A DNA stretch of 64,000 bases from Chlamydomonas reinhardtii (GCF_000002595.2 NC_057015.1:5319195-5383194); one strand, 5' to 3'. Positions 48,364-60,551 are shown, counted from the stretch's first letter. The notes: generated from the letters alone by a model not told the origin. Program-made: numbers and translations.

Positions 48364-48797
48364 CCTTAATTGTCGTCCCCGCTAGCGCCCGGTGCTGTTC
48401 AGTGCGAAGGCGATTCGGGCGCCGGCGCAGACGGCTGCCGGCGCCGGAATGCTGGGTTTAGCGGCAGCTATATCCCGCCAAGGCTATTGCCATGGCCTAT
48501 AATGCGTGTCAAAGTTCACCACCGATGCCTGGCGAGGGCTCGGCCGCGCAACTCAATCGTCGTTGCTCTCGGGTGGCCCCGGGCTTGCAAAGGGTCCACT
48601 TAACACCTCACGCCAGCTCTGCGTCTAACCATGCACTTAAGCCTACGAATACAATTTCCTGTATGGCGCTGGGCTGCAATTTGCACTGCGGTCGGTACGA
48701 CCCGTCGCCCCATGCAATTCCCCTCTGCCGCTGTGCCAACAAGGGGCCGCAGCGTTCCCCACTCTCCCTCTTTTAGTTCATCACTGAGCGCTTCACA
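48364..48797. promoter_or_regulatory. Divergent promoter region, A190 / eL8
   Basis: 434 bases separate the start codons of the Pol I largest subunit and ribosomal protein eL8. Both genes would be induced together when ribosome production rises. A TATA-like GCTATATCCCGCC sits at about 48468. No other factor site can be named with confidence. Confidence 0.55.
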
Positions 48798-51279
48798 ATG
48801 GTAGGATATTGCGACTACCGCACAAGCTCGTCTCCTCGCTTTGCTCGCAGCATTTGGCGGCCAGCCCGTGTGCGCCCCTTGCGAACGCACCTGACGCTGT
48901 CCCTGATCTTTTTACAGGCGCCGAAGGGCAAGAAGGTGGCCCCCACCCCGGCCGCGGTGAAGAAGGTGCGCGCCCACCGCATCTGGCCGCCGCTGTGCTC
49001 CAAGAGCCCGTAAATAGACAGTGATGAATTCTTGCAACTCCTTGGAGCTATCAAATACAATAATGTTTGTTATTTGCCTTTGCAGGCGGCCGCCCCGGCC
49101 AAGCAGACCAACCCTCTCTATGAGAAGCGGGCTAAGGCTTTCGGTGGGTACCGCTTCTTTTGTGAAAATGTTTTGCTGAAAGTATATGGGATGGTATTTG
49201 GCGGCCAGCAAGTGCCGCCTCCTGTTCTTGCCTCTCGCGGCGGCGGCAGCGCAGCAGCAACGGAGCTGTGGGCTAGCGGCGGACTGCATGCCAGGGCAAC
49301 TATTGGCAGCGGAGCACGGCGGCAGCGGGATTTGGTCGCGGAGGAGTCTTGCGACCATGTTGCGGGACGGGCTCGGAGCATCGGCAGCAGCTACAATCGC
49401 GACGGGTGCAGCAAACGCTCTGGGCTACGCAATCGGCCTTTGGAGCATCCCCGGCGCACATGAGCGGGAGCTAGCAGAGGGGCTTGCTCGGCGGGGGTGC
49501 CGACGCTGCAGCAGCCTGCGCCGGAGCAGTGGTGCAGCGCAGGCAGGCAGCTCCCCGGGAGCTGCCGCCGCCGCCGCGCTACGGCTGGCGCAGGCGTGAA
49601 GCATGCAGCTTCTGCTGGATGGAGCGGGACGGGTCTATAACTGCGTGTCCAGGGGAGAGCAGCCAGTAAACCGCCAGTCTGCCGTGTGGCAGGCGACGCA
49701 GAGAGGTTCACTGGACGGGAACGTGACGGGTTCTGTGTGGTGTGGGTGTGCTGCTCCGCAGGCCTGGGCGGTGCCCCCAAGCCGAAGCGCGACCTGCACC
49801 GCTTCGTGAAGTGGCCCCAGTACGTGCGCCTGCAGCGCCAGAAGCGCGTGCTGTCGATGCGCCTGAAGGTGCCCCCGGTCATCAACCAGTTCGTCACCCG
49901 CGCGCTGGACAAGAACTCGGCGGAGACCTGCTTCAAGCTGCTGATGAAGTACCGCCCCGAGGACAAGAAGCAGAAGGCTGAGCGCCTGAAGGCCGAGGCC
50001 GCTGCCCGCGAGGCCGGCAAGGAGGTGGGTAGGGTGGACCAGCGCTGGCGGAAGGATACGTGGGTCGGCAAATTGCCTTGAAGTTCATAGCTTGAGGCTT
50101 TGCAACTGGCAGATGACGTTTACGGTTAGACATTTAGGCGCGGCAGACGGTTGATGGGGTTGTGGGCAGCTAACGTGATGGCCATCATTTACTCGATCCG
50201 CAGGCTGAGAAGAAGAAGCCCGTCGTGGTCAAGTACGGCCTGAACCACATCACCACTCTGGTGGAGTCGGGCAAGGCGCAGATGGTGGTCATCGCCCACG
50301 ACGTGGACCCCATCGAGCTGGTGTGCTGGCTCCCAGCCCTGTGCCGCAAGATGGGCGTGCCCTACGCGATTGTGAAGGTGCGTAAAGAGCGGCAGCTGGC
50401 ATCGGGTGACGTGGCTGGATGGGTACGCCTGGATGCGGACAAGAAGCAAAACAGCTGGATACATGGCGCGAAGGAGAAGCAATACTAGTGTAGCCGTTCG
50501 TCAAGCAGAAAAGCAGCGGAATCTGGGCGTGGGAACGGGAGCACAGCATGCAGCGGCATTAGCAGGAGCGGCGGCCTGGCGGCAGCAGGCGAGTGGCGCA
50601 ACAGCAGGCGATGGGACCGCGGAGCACAGGAAACGATGGCTGCAGCGGTCGCTTCTGCTGCAGCAGGAATGCTTTGCGGCGGTCGGCTATGCAGCAGCTG
50701 ACCATTCGCCACAGCGGGAGCATTCCGTCGGGCTGGGAGGCATGAAGAAGCGGGCTAAACGGCAATGACGACTGCTGTCACCAAAGCAGCGCCGTGTCAA
50801 GGTCGTTGCCAGCGGAGAGCGCGTGGGGCCACGATAGGGTTGGGCTGGGGGCGCGAACAGCTACAGCTAATATCCGCATTTTCATTGTTGCTTCGGCGTG
50901 GCAGCAAGGTTGCTATTGGACTGGTCCTGACACGGGCGTTTGCTCTGCGTCTGCCGCGCGAGTTTGTTGTCCACCAGCAGCAGATGCTCATCATACTCGC
51001 TCACCCCCCCCCCTGTTGCCGGGTCTGTATCCACCACAGGGCAAGGCTCGCCTGGGCCAGATTGTGCACAAGAAGACCGCCACCGCCCTGGCCCTGACCG
51101 CGGTGAAGAACGAGGACCAGCGTGAGTTCGCCAAGCTGGTGGAGAGCTTCAAGAGCCAGTACAACGAGGGCCCGCGCGTCCAGTGGGGCGGGCACATCCT
51201 GGGCATGAAGTCCGTGCACAAGCAGAAGAAGCGCGAGCGCGCCATCGCCAAGGAGCTGGCGCAGCGCGCCGGCGTGTAA
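48798..51279 (+). CDS. RPL7A: 60S ribosomal protein eL8 (RPL7a)
   Basis: Six exons: 48798-48800 (ATG only), 48918-48965, 49086-49143, 49762-50024, 50204-50377, 51040-51279. They give 261 aa, the family's normal length. The basic N terminus ([11 protein letters not shown]) leads to [30 protein letters not shown] and the L7Ae RNA-binding fold, with [19 protein letters not shown] and [20 protein letters not shown]. It continues with [13 protein letters not shown] and ends [20 protein letters not shown]. It is a structural protein of the large subunit. The first intron follows the start codon directly. Introns 3 and 6 are over 600 bases. The box C-like GTGATGA in intron 2 lacks a partner box D, so I do not call a snoRNA. 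Confidence 0.96.
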
Positions 51280-52271
51280 GCGCCTCACGGCGGCAACCGC
51301 TGTGCGGCCTGGCGCCGTCGCGCCTGCTTCGTGCGGGAGGCGGCGGCGGACACGCATGCCGCTGGTGGGCCCCCTGTCGGAGGAGCCAGCGGCGGGGGCG
51401 GCTGTGGTGGAGCGGTCCGCGCAGCAGCCAACGTCGCCGTTTGCTAGTGGCGCGGCTCTCGGAAGTGTAATGGGTTCAAAGTGACCACTGCTCGTGCTCC
51501 AGCCCCCTGGCCACGAATCGAGGGCAAACGGATAGCAGTTCAACTACAGGGCGGTGACCGGGCGACAGGGGTGAGCGGGTTGACGGTGAACGTTGAGCAG
51601 CGTCTATGCCAGTCAGTACACAGCTCAAGGGCAGGAGCGCTGTGGAACTGGGTCAGTGAACGTGCGCGTACAGCGACGACATAGTTTGCTGGGTTTGGAT
51701 CAGTGGACTTGCCGTGCAGCACTTAATCAGTATGTACAGCGCTAGTCAACGGGTTCAGCCCAGACCGTGCAGCCCAAGGCACTTGAACAAAATTGCTGGG
51801 ACAGGCACCAGGGTGACCCCGTGGAGCTTCCGGGTTCGTGCCGATGCGCTCGAAGAAACCCCGCGTCCCCGATTGCCCCTGTTATCTACCTGTGGAACTC
51901 GCAAGTGCTATATCTGATCCTCGTTTGTATTTGGCACCAGCAGAAACATCCATTGCGTTGCGACTCAACTCGCAACCCAGCTCACCGCTCTCAGCGTCTG
52001 CCATTAATAAAGCCTAGCTTCACTTTTCAACAATACCAAGCTCAGACCAATAGAGACTATCTACAGCTCAAATCTACACGCGTGGTTCTCAAGACTTTTT
52101 GCTGAAGTTAACCTCGCGTGACAAGCGCACTTGGATAGATAACATCTTAAGAACTATCTTTTGTGCCACATATATTCGTCCAGGGGCTGAGCCCCGGGCA
52201 AAAAGCATTTGCATTAACCATGGGCTCGGCACCGTGACTTCCGGAAAGTTGTTACGGCCTGAGCTGCCACA
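51280..52271. other. Intergenic, eL8 3' flank and p25-alpha gene promoter
   Basis: After the eL8 TGTAA at 51466 this segment becomes distinctly AT-richer (about 51,880-52,250). That suits the promoter and 5' untranslated region of the following plus-strand gene. No ORF of interest was found. Confidence 0.5.
51466..51470 (+). terminator. TGTAA poly(A) signal of eL8
   Basis: TGTAA about 190 bases past the eL8 stop. The stop codon itself also overlaps a TGTAA (GTG TAA), but a signal at the stop would leave almost no 3' untranslated region, so this one is preferred. Confidence 0.6.
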
Positions 52272-55200
52272 ATGGCCGGAGTGCACCATAGCCCGCAACT
52301 TAAGGAGCTGGAGCGGGCACGGGAGGTACAGGTCCTGAATGCCGCGAAGGTGCAGGCACTATTTCAGTACCTGGTAAGCATACGGGACAAGGCAAAAGTC
52401 AGTGGGGGGCTACCTGGTTGAACCGGGCTGCGGGCGGGGGCGGGAAGGAGCTGGTGTGACGCGCACGACGGGGGCGCCGGGTACCCACTGTTCCGGCTAC
52501 CTCGTACGCGTGCCGTTGCTTCCAGGGTGCCTGAAATGCCAGCGTGGCGGTTGCAGGCTGCCATCTTCTGGGATTCAGCCAGAACAGGTAGTGCTAGTTA
52601 ACTGCGCCGTACGTTTCACACTTCACAGAATTTTGGTGATGCGGCGGCCTTCGACCGGTGCCTGGCGCGCTCGGTGAGTAGTGCGACGACAGAAATGCCA
52701 TGTACGTGCCCCTGGTTACCTGTATACCGGCGTCCCAGCCACCTCCAGCGCTGTGGAGGGCAATGCTGCCATGCTGGGGCCAATTGTGAGGCTGCAGAGC
52801 AGCAAGTACTGGAAGCGGTCGACACCCACTTCAGCGCGCCTACCCATAACCCAGCCTCCTTGTCCGCCGGCTACTTCACGTGTGCAGGGCAAGAGCCCGG
52901 AGTGGCTGGGTCATGCCGTGGACGGCGGCCCCACGCCGCGCAAATTTGCGGCGCTGCTTACCACTGAGCAGTGCCGCAAGGTGCACGGCGCGGAGGGGGC
53001 ACGGCACCACGCGGTGGAGGCCAAGCGGCGGGAGCAGGTCACCCTGACGCCAGAGGAAATTATGAAGGGGCTGCAGCAGGTGGGAACCGAGCTCGTGGGG
53101 CCAGGCCAAAGGATTGTTGGGGTCGCTGTGGCACGTGCAGAGGCGGCTGGGCTGAGGAGTTCAAGGGATGCTGCGGGCGTGGGCGTGTGCATGCCAGTGG
53201 CAATGGGGCAGTAGCCAGTAGAGCAGAAGGGCTGTCGAGCAGGACATCTGACACGCCAGGACTATACGCTGGGCAGGGGCCGCAACACATAATCCCAGGC
53301 GATGGTGGCGGACCGCATGCCCCATGTTTGAGCCTCGCCTCGTACAGACACGCGTGCGCTGTCTCAACTCCGCCCCGCAGGCGTTTGAGGCGTACACCGA
53401 CCCGCTGCTGCTGGCCAAGTCCGGGCGCAAGGAGATGAACATCGTGGGCTTCTGCCGCTTCCTGCGCGACTGCCACCTGCTGGACAACCGCCTCACGCTG
53501 GTGCACGCCGACGTCATCTTCACCAAGGTGGACGCAGGCAGCTACATGGCAGCGGGCAGCGCCCAGAACAGCAGCAGCGGTGGCGTGCCGCTGCCGCCCA
53601 TGCCGGGGAAGCAGCAATCGCAGGCGTCCACCAGCACGTTGCCGGGGGTGAGTGGACGAGTGCGATGGGCGCAACGGGTGTCGCTGTGTGCGCTGACTCC
53701 AGCATTGGCTCGCGCGGCTCCCTGCAGCGGCTGCACCGCGTTGCGCCGCCGCGCCCACGCCGCGGTGGCGCGGGCGCACTTACGCAAAAGCCCCAAGCCC
53801 ATTCCTCTCCAGCGACCCCCACATCCATCACCCGCACCTTTTGCCCTCCCCCGTCCTCAGGACCTGCACGTGGACTACACCGAGTTCCTGCGCTGCATGG
53901 CCGCCGTGGTGCGTGTCAAGTTCCCACACGCCGCCGACCCGCGCGAGGCGCTGCTGCTGGCCACGCGCAAGTGGGTGCTGCCCTTTGCGCGGCTGGGTGC
54001 CGACGGCGGCGGGCTGGGCCTGGGCTGCGGTCCCGCCTCCGCGGCGGACAGCCTGTTCGACCGCTCCGCCATGAACCTGCTGCGGACCTACGACAGCCAG
54101 CTCAAGCGGCTGTACGCTTGGTGGGCGCGGGGTGTGGGCGCTGGTGCGGGGTCGGGGGCGGGGTGCAGGATGGCGGCAGGGCGTGTGGTGGAGAGGGACT
54201 GATGCAGAGGCAGAGAGTTTTGGGGGGATGGAGCGGGCGCGGGGCGGGCGGTTGGAGGCTGGGTGACGGTGAGGGGCCGTAGATGTGGGCCCACAGGACC
54301 TCAGTGCTGGTTGCTCACCGTGTGTCGCGTGTGTCACCACTGCCCGTTCGCCCGCAGGTACACCTGCATGGAGGAGACGGACCCCACGCACGTGACGTGG
54401 GCGTGGGTGCACGAGCACGGCGGCACGCTGGACTCGAACAACTTCGTGCTCATGCTGCTCAACTTTGGGGTGCTGCCGGTGCTGCTGTCCAAGCACGAGG
54501 CGCTGGACCTGTTCGTGCGGTGCGAGGCGCGAAACGACGGCGACGAGAAGGCCAATGCAGTGCTGTACCCCACATTCCTGGAGGCGCTGGCGGAGGTGCG
54601 TGGCGTGTTGGAGCGCAGACGCTTAGCAGCACTAGCTGGTTGTGGTATGGGACCATGGCAGGGGTGGCAGGGAGGGTTCGTAAATAAGGCTGTCCGGGAA
54701 GGGCGTCCGGGCCCAGTTGCATCCCTATCGCAGCCCAACAGGGAAATGAAGTCTTGACGTGCGGCTTGCGTGCAGGTGGCGCTGGCTGTGGCCGACGGCG
54801 CGGCCTCCCGGGTCCGCTCCGCCAGCAGTGTGGAGGACCTGACCATCCTCAGCCACTACGCCGGGGGCTGCCCGCCGCCCCTGGGCACCAAGCTTACCAA
54901 GGTGCGCCGCTGTTTTTGTTGACACTCAACTGTATCGCGCATTAACATTTATCAGACTCATCGGTATTCCTTGCACACAATGGATGCACATCAGCACCCC
55001 GCTCACGCACCGCTTCCTTCATGGTGTCGAAGCCATCCTACTACACTTCCTGCTTCTTCGCCTCCCCGCTTGTATTCTGCAGCTGTGTGTAGATGCGCAG
55101 CGCGCACGCGGCCGTGATGCGGCGGCGCTGGAGCAGCAGCATTCAACCTTTGACACGACAGCCGCAAAGCAGCGGAACGCAGCAAAAGCTGCGGAGGCGG

Positions 55201-57117
55201 CGGCGCGGCAGAATGAGGCGGCCATACGCGGCGTGGTGGAAAGGTAGGTGACAGCCCACGCCTGCGGGACAGATCCGTGAGCGAAAGTTGCGGGTGCTTA
55301 TGGCTTGCTGACTGCCTCTGTCGTGGAAGTACCATACGGGGAACCTTGGAACCTGGAGCTCAGCCCCGCAACTGAGTTGAGCTACGCCATACATGTGTCT
55401 CACAGGCGTGAGAACCTGCGCCAGCGCTTTGCGCTGACGCGGCTCCGCAACTTCTACCGCGACGTGCGCACCACTAACAACAACACCACGTGGCCGCCCG
55501 AGCGGGACGCCTCGCCTACCACCCGCCGCAGCGGCGCCGGCGCGCTGGGCGCGGGCGGCGCGGCTGCAGAGGATCCGGAGGAGGGCGGCGTGCACGTGGC
55601 CTTCTACGACAGCGAGCGGGCCATCAAGACGCCGCGCCCTGTGGTGAGTGGGACCGTAGGGTGTGTTGGTGGGGATGGGCCATTGGCGGCCGCAGCGGCG
55701 CCGGCCGCGCCTGGCCGTGTTTATGGAGCCGCTGTGGCAATGTGATTCGGTTGGAGCGCCCGCAGTGGTCCCGGTCAGGCTCGAGCAGTCAAGACCAGTC
55801 ATGCACTCGAAAACCAATTACGCCCTGCGCACCCCCACCCCACACCCTCACTCGCAGTGGATCCCGAACGGTCCGCCGCTGGCCAGCCGCCGCTACAGCG
55901 TCCCCGACGGCGCCCCGCAGCCCACGCCCTCCGCCGCCGCGGCCGCAGCCGCCGCCGCTGCGGCCGCCAGCATAGGCGTGCACCTGGGCGGCGCCGCCGG
56001 CAACATGTTGCTGCTGGACTCGCCCTCCGGCGCCGCCGCCCCCAAGCTCGCGGTCCACCGGCCCTCCATCCTGCAGCCGCCCTCGCCGGGCGCCTACGCG
56101 GCGGCGTACGGGCGCACGCCCAAGCCCTACCAGCTCAAGGTGTCCATTGAGGACCGCGACGAGCACGAGGCGATCCTGGACCTGGCGGGGCGGCTGCCGC
56201 ACATACGCACGCCTGAGGACGCGCACGGGCACAAGCTCGGCGGGCCGGTGAGCAGCGCGGCCTCCAGCTCGGGGCGGATCACGTCCAACTCCAACCGGCG
56301 GGCGGTGACGGCGCCGGCGGAGATGCGGCGGGGGAACGGCGCTGCCGCAGCTGCCGCAGCGGAAGTAGAGGCAGATTACGATGACCAGGGCGAGGCCGGC
56401 AGCGGCGCGGGTGGGCAGCGGCAGCGGTTACCTTCCGTTCAGCACCAGTTGCACCGGCTCCAGGCCAACGCGGCAGCCCTGGCGGCCATGGCGGGCCAGG
56501 CGCCGCCGCATCCCTACAGCCAGCACCCCATCCCGCAACAGCAGCTGTCTGCACCACCGCTCATCCACTCCTGCGCCTCCGCGCCGTCCGTACACCTGCC
56601 GGCCGCCGCGGGGGCCTCTTTCGTCAGCTACAACACCGCGCACCCGCCCCCGCACCACCACCCGCTCAGCTCCGGCCCCTCCACCACCTCGCTCTCTGGC
56701 CTGGCGGCGGGCGCGGGCAACTCCGTCGTGCCCATATTCCTACACCTGCCGCTAGGTCCCTCCAGCTCACAGCTCTCCGCGCTTGGGGTGGTGCCGGCAG
56801 TGCCAGTTTGTGGCAGCCCCGAGACGGCCGCGCGCGCCTCCCTGGCGCGGCGCAAGGCCAGCCAGCGCGCGCGCCGGCCCGAAGGCGCCCTGCCCCACCT
56901 CAAGCTGCCGGCAGAGGGCGGCCCCAGCGCAGAGGCGGCGGCAGCGCTGAAGGAGCTGGATGCCTTTGACGGCGTAGCGGGGCGCCACCACCATCACCAT
57001 CACGGCTCGCACGTGGGCAAAGCGGATGGTGGAGGCAGCCGCAGCCACCAGCCCAGTGCCGCCAACAGCCCCACCCTGGCCACACGCATGGCCAGGGAGC
57101 TGGCGGGCTATGCGTGA
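52272..57117 (+). CDS. p25-alpha (TPPP)-like domain protein with long Ala/His/Pro-rich tail
   Basis: Ten exons (52272-52373, 52629-52673, 52888-53079, 53381-53647, 53861-54120, 54358-54595, 54776-54901, 55083-55243, 55406-55643, 55858-57117) give 962 aa. About residues 114-260 resemble the p25-alpha fold of tubulin polymerisation-promoting proteins: NIVGFCRFLRDCHLLDNRL, then ADVIFTKV, then after a Ser-rich insert LHVDYTEFLRCMAAVVRVKF. A second EF-hand-like half (NNFVLMLLNFGVLP, LYPTFLEALAEVAL) follows at about 310-370. A Gln/Ala-rich helical stretch comes next (FDTTAAKQRNAAKAAEAAARQ). The last exon is low complexity, with poly-Ala near 55940 and a six-His run near 56990. Relatives of TPPP bind microtubules and are frequent in ciliated organisms, so a ciliary or microtubule role is plausible but inferred. 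I do not recognise an exact orthologue. Confidence 0.75.
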
Positions 57118-57784
57118 GCGGGTGGCATGTGTTTTGTTTGGTGAGTGCGTGTGTTAATGTGCACTGCTGTGCCAACTGGGTCAAGTAGGACACGAGCAGG
57201 ACTGATGCATTGTATTGACACTTGCGCGTGTACAACTTTAATTGACAGTCCGTAAAGCTGTGAGCCGATCGGGTTATGTGTGTGTGTGTGTGTGTGTCCG
57301 TGTCCGTGTCCGTGTCCAACATTACATTCATCAAATGGGTCGCAGAGGGGTTAAGCAGGGCGCGATGCTTTGCACAGCCACGGGGGTGCGTAGCAGCCGG
57401 TGGCGGAAGCCGGTGGCGTGTCGGACGCGAAGCAGCCGATGGCGTGTCGGGCGCGGGGAGCTGCCGCTTCAAGGCACACAAACAGTCAGGTCGCATGTGG
57501 TGTCCAGAGCCACGGTGCGTCATTTTGCCATCAAGACTTGCAGATCAGCTAATTTGTCGAGGATTGGATTGCCGAGAAGGCCGACAGCTGAGGTTTTGGC
57601 GCGCAATGGCGGATTGCATTTCCGGTGCATGCGTCGTACGACGGGGGTGTTTGCAGCGGCCTACTTGAGGCGCCGCGGCTGACTCCTTTCCCACCAAGCA
57701 CAGGGCCTTGTAAGCAGAACGTAGAGGACTCCTTCCACGTGATCCGTGCCCCTAAATTATTCTCCGGCCCCCGACCAAGCAAGT
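57118..57784. other. Intergenic with GT-rich microsatellite
   Basis: This holds the 3' flank of the p25-alpha gene and the promoter of the Ala-rich secreted protein. It contains a (TG)n tract followed by CGTGTC units (57275-57317). A TGTAA at 57709-57713 may end the upstream transcript, but it lies only about 75 bases before the next start codon. Confidence 0.5.
57275..57317. repeat. (TG)n plus (CGTGTC)n microsatellite
   Basis: About eleven TG dinucleotides pass directly into several CGTGTC units, all outside coding sequence. Confidence 0.9.
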
Positions 57785-60551
57785 ATGGTGAACTTCGCCG
57801 TCTCCCGCTCAACCCGAGCCGCCGCGCTGGCGTGCGCAGCGCTGCTGCTCGCTGCTGCTGCTGCACCTGCCGCTCTAGGTGAGGCCGATCCCGGTTGGTT
57901 GCACAAGCGCCTGGGCTGCCCTTGCTGCTCTTGCCGCGCTTGCAACCCGGCGCTGCTGCAGCGGCACTTCTCCGACCCCCGCTGCGCGTTTCCCGCCAAA
58001 AGCAGCTCGCTTGACCCAGTGCCTCCCTCTTTGCACCGCTTTCGTCGTTACTCGTAGCCGACTCCTCTGTGGCATTCTCCTCCACCAGCACCTACTCGCT
58101 GGACGACATGAAGGCCACTGCCTCGTCCGCCGTCTCGCGCGCGTTCGCCGTGGCCTGCCAGGGCGCCGATGCGTCGGCGGTCGCTGAGGCGGCTGCTCAC
58201 GACATCGCTAACGCCACCGCGACGGCCTACGCCAGCGCAACCACCTACGTACAAGTCGACGGTGGGTCGGTGCCATGGTTGTGTTCAGGGAGGCAAGCCT
58301 GCCGCACGTCCGCAATGCGCTCCCCAAGCCTGGTAGCTGCAGCCTGTTATTGCGGACTGACGCAGTATTTCCGCATGTGGGTCGCGCAGGCACCGGCTCC
58401 GCTGACGCCGACGCCTCCGCCCACGCCGAGGCCACCGCCCAGGCCACTGCCACCGCCATCGCCGACGCCGTCGCGACTGCCACTGCCGGCGACCAGACCG
58501 CCACCACCGCCGTTCGCACCGGCGACGTGAAGACCGCTGTGGCCACCGCCATCGCGTCCGCCACCTCCCACTCTTCTACCACTGGCGGCAGCGCCGGCTC
58601 TTCCGTGTCTGTGACGGCTGTGTCCACTGCGGTGGCGGACGCTGTGGCCAAGTCCCTGGCTGGCGCTCTGTCGGCCGCACAGGGCGGACACGCGACATTC
58701 TGCTCCGCTCACGCACACGCCAATGCCGGCGGCGACGGTGGCAACACGTCCTCGACATCGCAGCCAACTAGCGGAGGTGAGGGGTTTTGGGGTATGACGT
58801 ATGGTGCGGTGTAGGGTCATGCCGCAGCTGCAGCTGGCACTTTTTGTCTGTATGGGCGTGAGCCGGGGTGATCCACAACCTGATGTGGGTCGAGCGCTCG
58901 TGCTGACTGTGGTAGGGCACGCAGGCTATGAATGTGGGCATAGGCAGGTGGCTGCGCATTAGGCAATCGGCACAGCAACCCACGGGATTGGGTCAGGTGT
59001 GGGTCAGGCTGTGCATTCATTACTGACTGCCTGACTCGACCCACATGCGCATTGGCTGCCGACATGACCCGCGTGGTGCCTCCATTTGCCTAACGGTCCC
59101 CGTTGCCTGCTTCCACCATCTGCGCACCTCCCTTCAGATGCTTCATCTGCCACGGCTGTGTCCGTTGCCAACTCCACCACCGCCGCGCACATCCAGAACG
59201 CGACCGCCTCCGCAGTGGCTGTCGCCATCGCATCCGCCTGCGGTGGGGCTGACGTGAGCGCAGTGGCCCGGGCCGCCGCCGAGGCTGTAGCCACCGCCAC
59301 CGCGGAGGCGTTTGCATCCGCCACCACTTCCGTGCAAGTGAACGGTGAGCAGAATTCGGGCGCGGCTGCAGTAGGCCTGCAGGGAGGGGACGTGGTGTTG
59401 CTGCATAGCCTCGGTGTGCTGTCAAGTTACGTGGGCAGAAACGGTTGGGATTATGCCTGCGTGTAGCGCGGCATAAGTGCGTTGTGGATGTACCTGGCCG
59501 CAACCAAGCTATGCGCCGGTGCCGGGCAAAAGTGGTGCTCAGGATGCAGCGCCAGATCCTCATCGAGTGCCTTCCATTGCTGCACCTACTCACCGTGGTG
59601 CGCAAACTCCTCACAGGCACCGGCTCCGCAGACGCCGACGCCTCCGCCCTCGCCGAGGCCACCGCCCAGGCCACTGCCGCCGCCATCGCCGACGCCGTCG
59701 CGATTGCCACTGCCGGCGACCAGACCGCCACCACCGCCGTTCGCACGGACGACGTGAAGACTGCTGTGGCCACCGCCATCGCGTCCGCCACCTCCCACTC
59801 TTTTACCACTGGCGGCAGCGCCGGCTCTTCCGTGTCTGTGACGGCTGTGTCCACTGCGGTGGCGGACGCTGTGGCCAAGTCCCTGGCTGGCGCTCTGTCG
59901 GCCGCACAGGGCGGACACGCGACATTCTGCCACGGCCTTACGTCATCTCCTGGGCCCTCTTCCCCGTCGCCTTCCCCTTCCCGTTCTACCTCCCCCTCAT
60001 CTCCATCGCCCTCGCCCTCTTCATCTCCTTCGCCCTCTCCATCTCCTTCACCCTCTCCATCTCCTTCGCCCTCTCCATCTCCTTCGCCCTCTCCGTCACC
60101 TTCTCCTTCCCCGTCTCCTTCTCCTTCCCCATCGCCTTTCCCGTCGCCCTCTCCTTCGCCCGCTCCGTCACCCTCTCCATCGCCGTCCTCTCCCTCCCCC
60201 TCTCCTTCGCCCGACGCCTCAATCGCCTCGACTCCCGGCAGCAGTGGCCCTTCCAGCGGCTCGGCGTCATCTGGCGCGAGCGCCTCTGCACCGGGTTCGT
60301 CCTTGGTGGGCGCTGCGCCCGACAGCGACGGCACTGCTGCCGCCTCCGCTCCTCCCTCCGACTCCCAGCAGTCTGCGGGCCCTAACCCTACGCAGCAGCT
60401 AGGCGAGCAGTCCTCTACCGGCATTCGCGCCGACGCGGGCGCAGGGGCGGCCGCCCAGGCGGACCAGCAGCAGGGGCGCGCCTGGGGCTGGAGCGTGGGG
60501 CGCGCTCACGGGTACGGTTTGGGCCGCCGCTGGGGTGCGGGCGACGTGTAA
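57785..60551 (+). CDS. Secreted Ala-rich repeat protein with SP shaft (cell-wall HRGP type)
   Basis: Five exons: 57785-57878, 58058-58261, 58390-58776, 59138-59344, 59617-60551. They give 608 aa. Residues 1 to about 31 form a signal peptide (MVNFAVSRSTRAAALACAAL, then an Ala run). Two copies of a two-part Ala/Thr/Ser-rich module follow: part 1 (exons 2 and 4, each with CxGADxSAVA and ending TTxVQV) and part 2 (exons 3 and 5, starting GTGSADADAS and ending GGHATFC). All four introns are phase 1, so exons can be shuffled without frame loss. Exons 3 and 5 are almost identical in DNA. After the second FC comes a Ser-Pro shaft of about 90 residues, as in volvocine hydroxyproline-rich wall proteins, then a Ser/Ala/Gly-rich C terminus. 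The Ala-rich module is not one I recognise. A cell-wall or matrix location is inferred from the signal peptide and SP shaft. Confidence 0.8.
59950..60225 (+). repeat. CT-rich tract coding the SP shaft
   Basis: A run of about 275 bases is almost pure pyrimidine on the plus strand. It is built from TCTCCATCTCCTTCGCC-like units that encode alternating Ser and Pro. The strand asymmetry is far stronger than in the rest of the gene. Confidence 0.85.

Noticed and set aside
49021-49027. Box C-like GTGATGA in eL8 intron 2 as a snoRNA
   Set aside because: No box D, terminal stem or guide region was found in the 120-base intron.
60380-60395. CCCTAACCC telomere-like motif
   Set aside because: It is a single short match inside coding sequence for the Ala-rich protein. 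The algal telomere unit is a longer TTTTAGGG type and is not repeated here.
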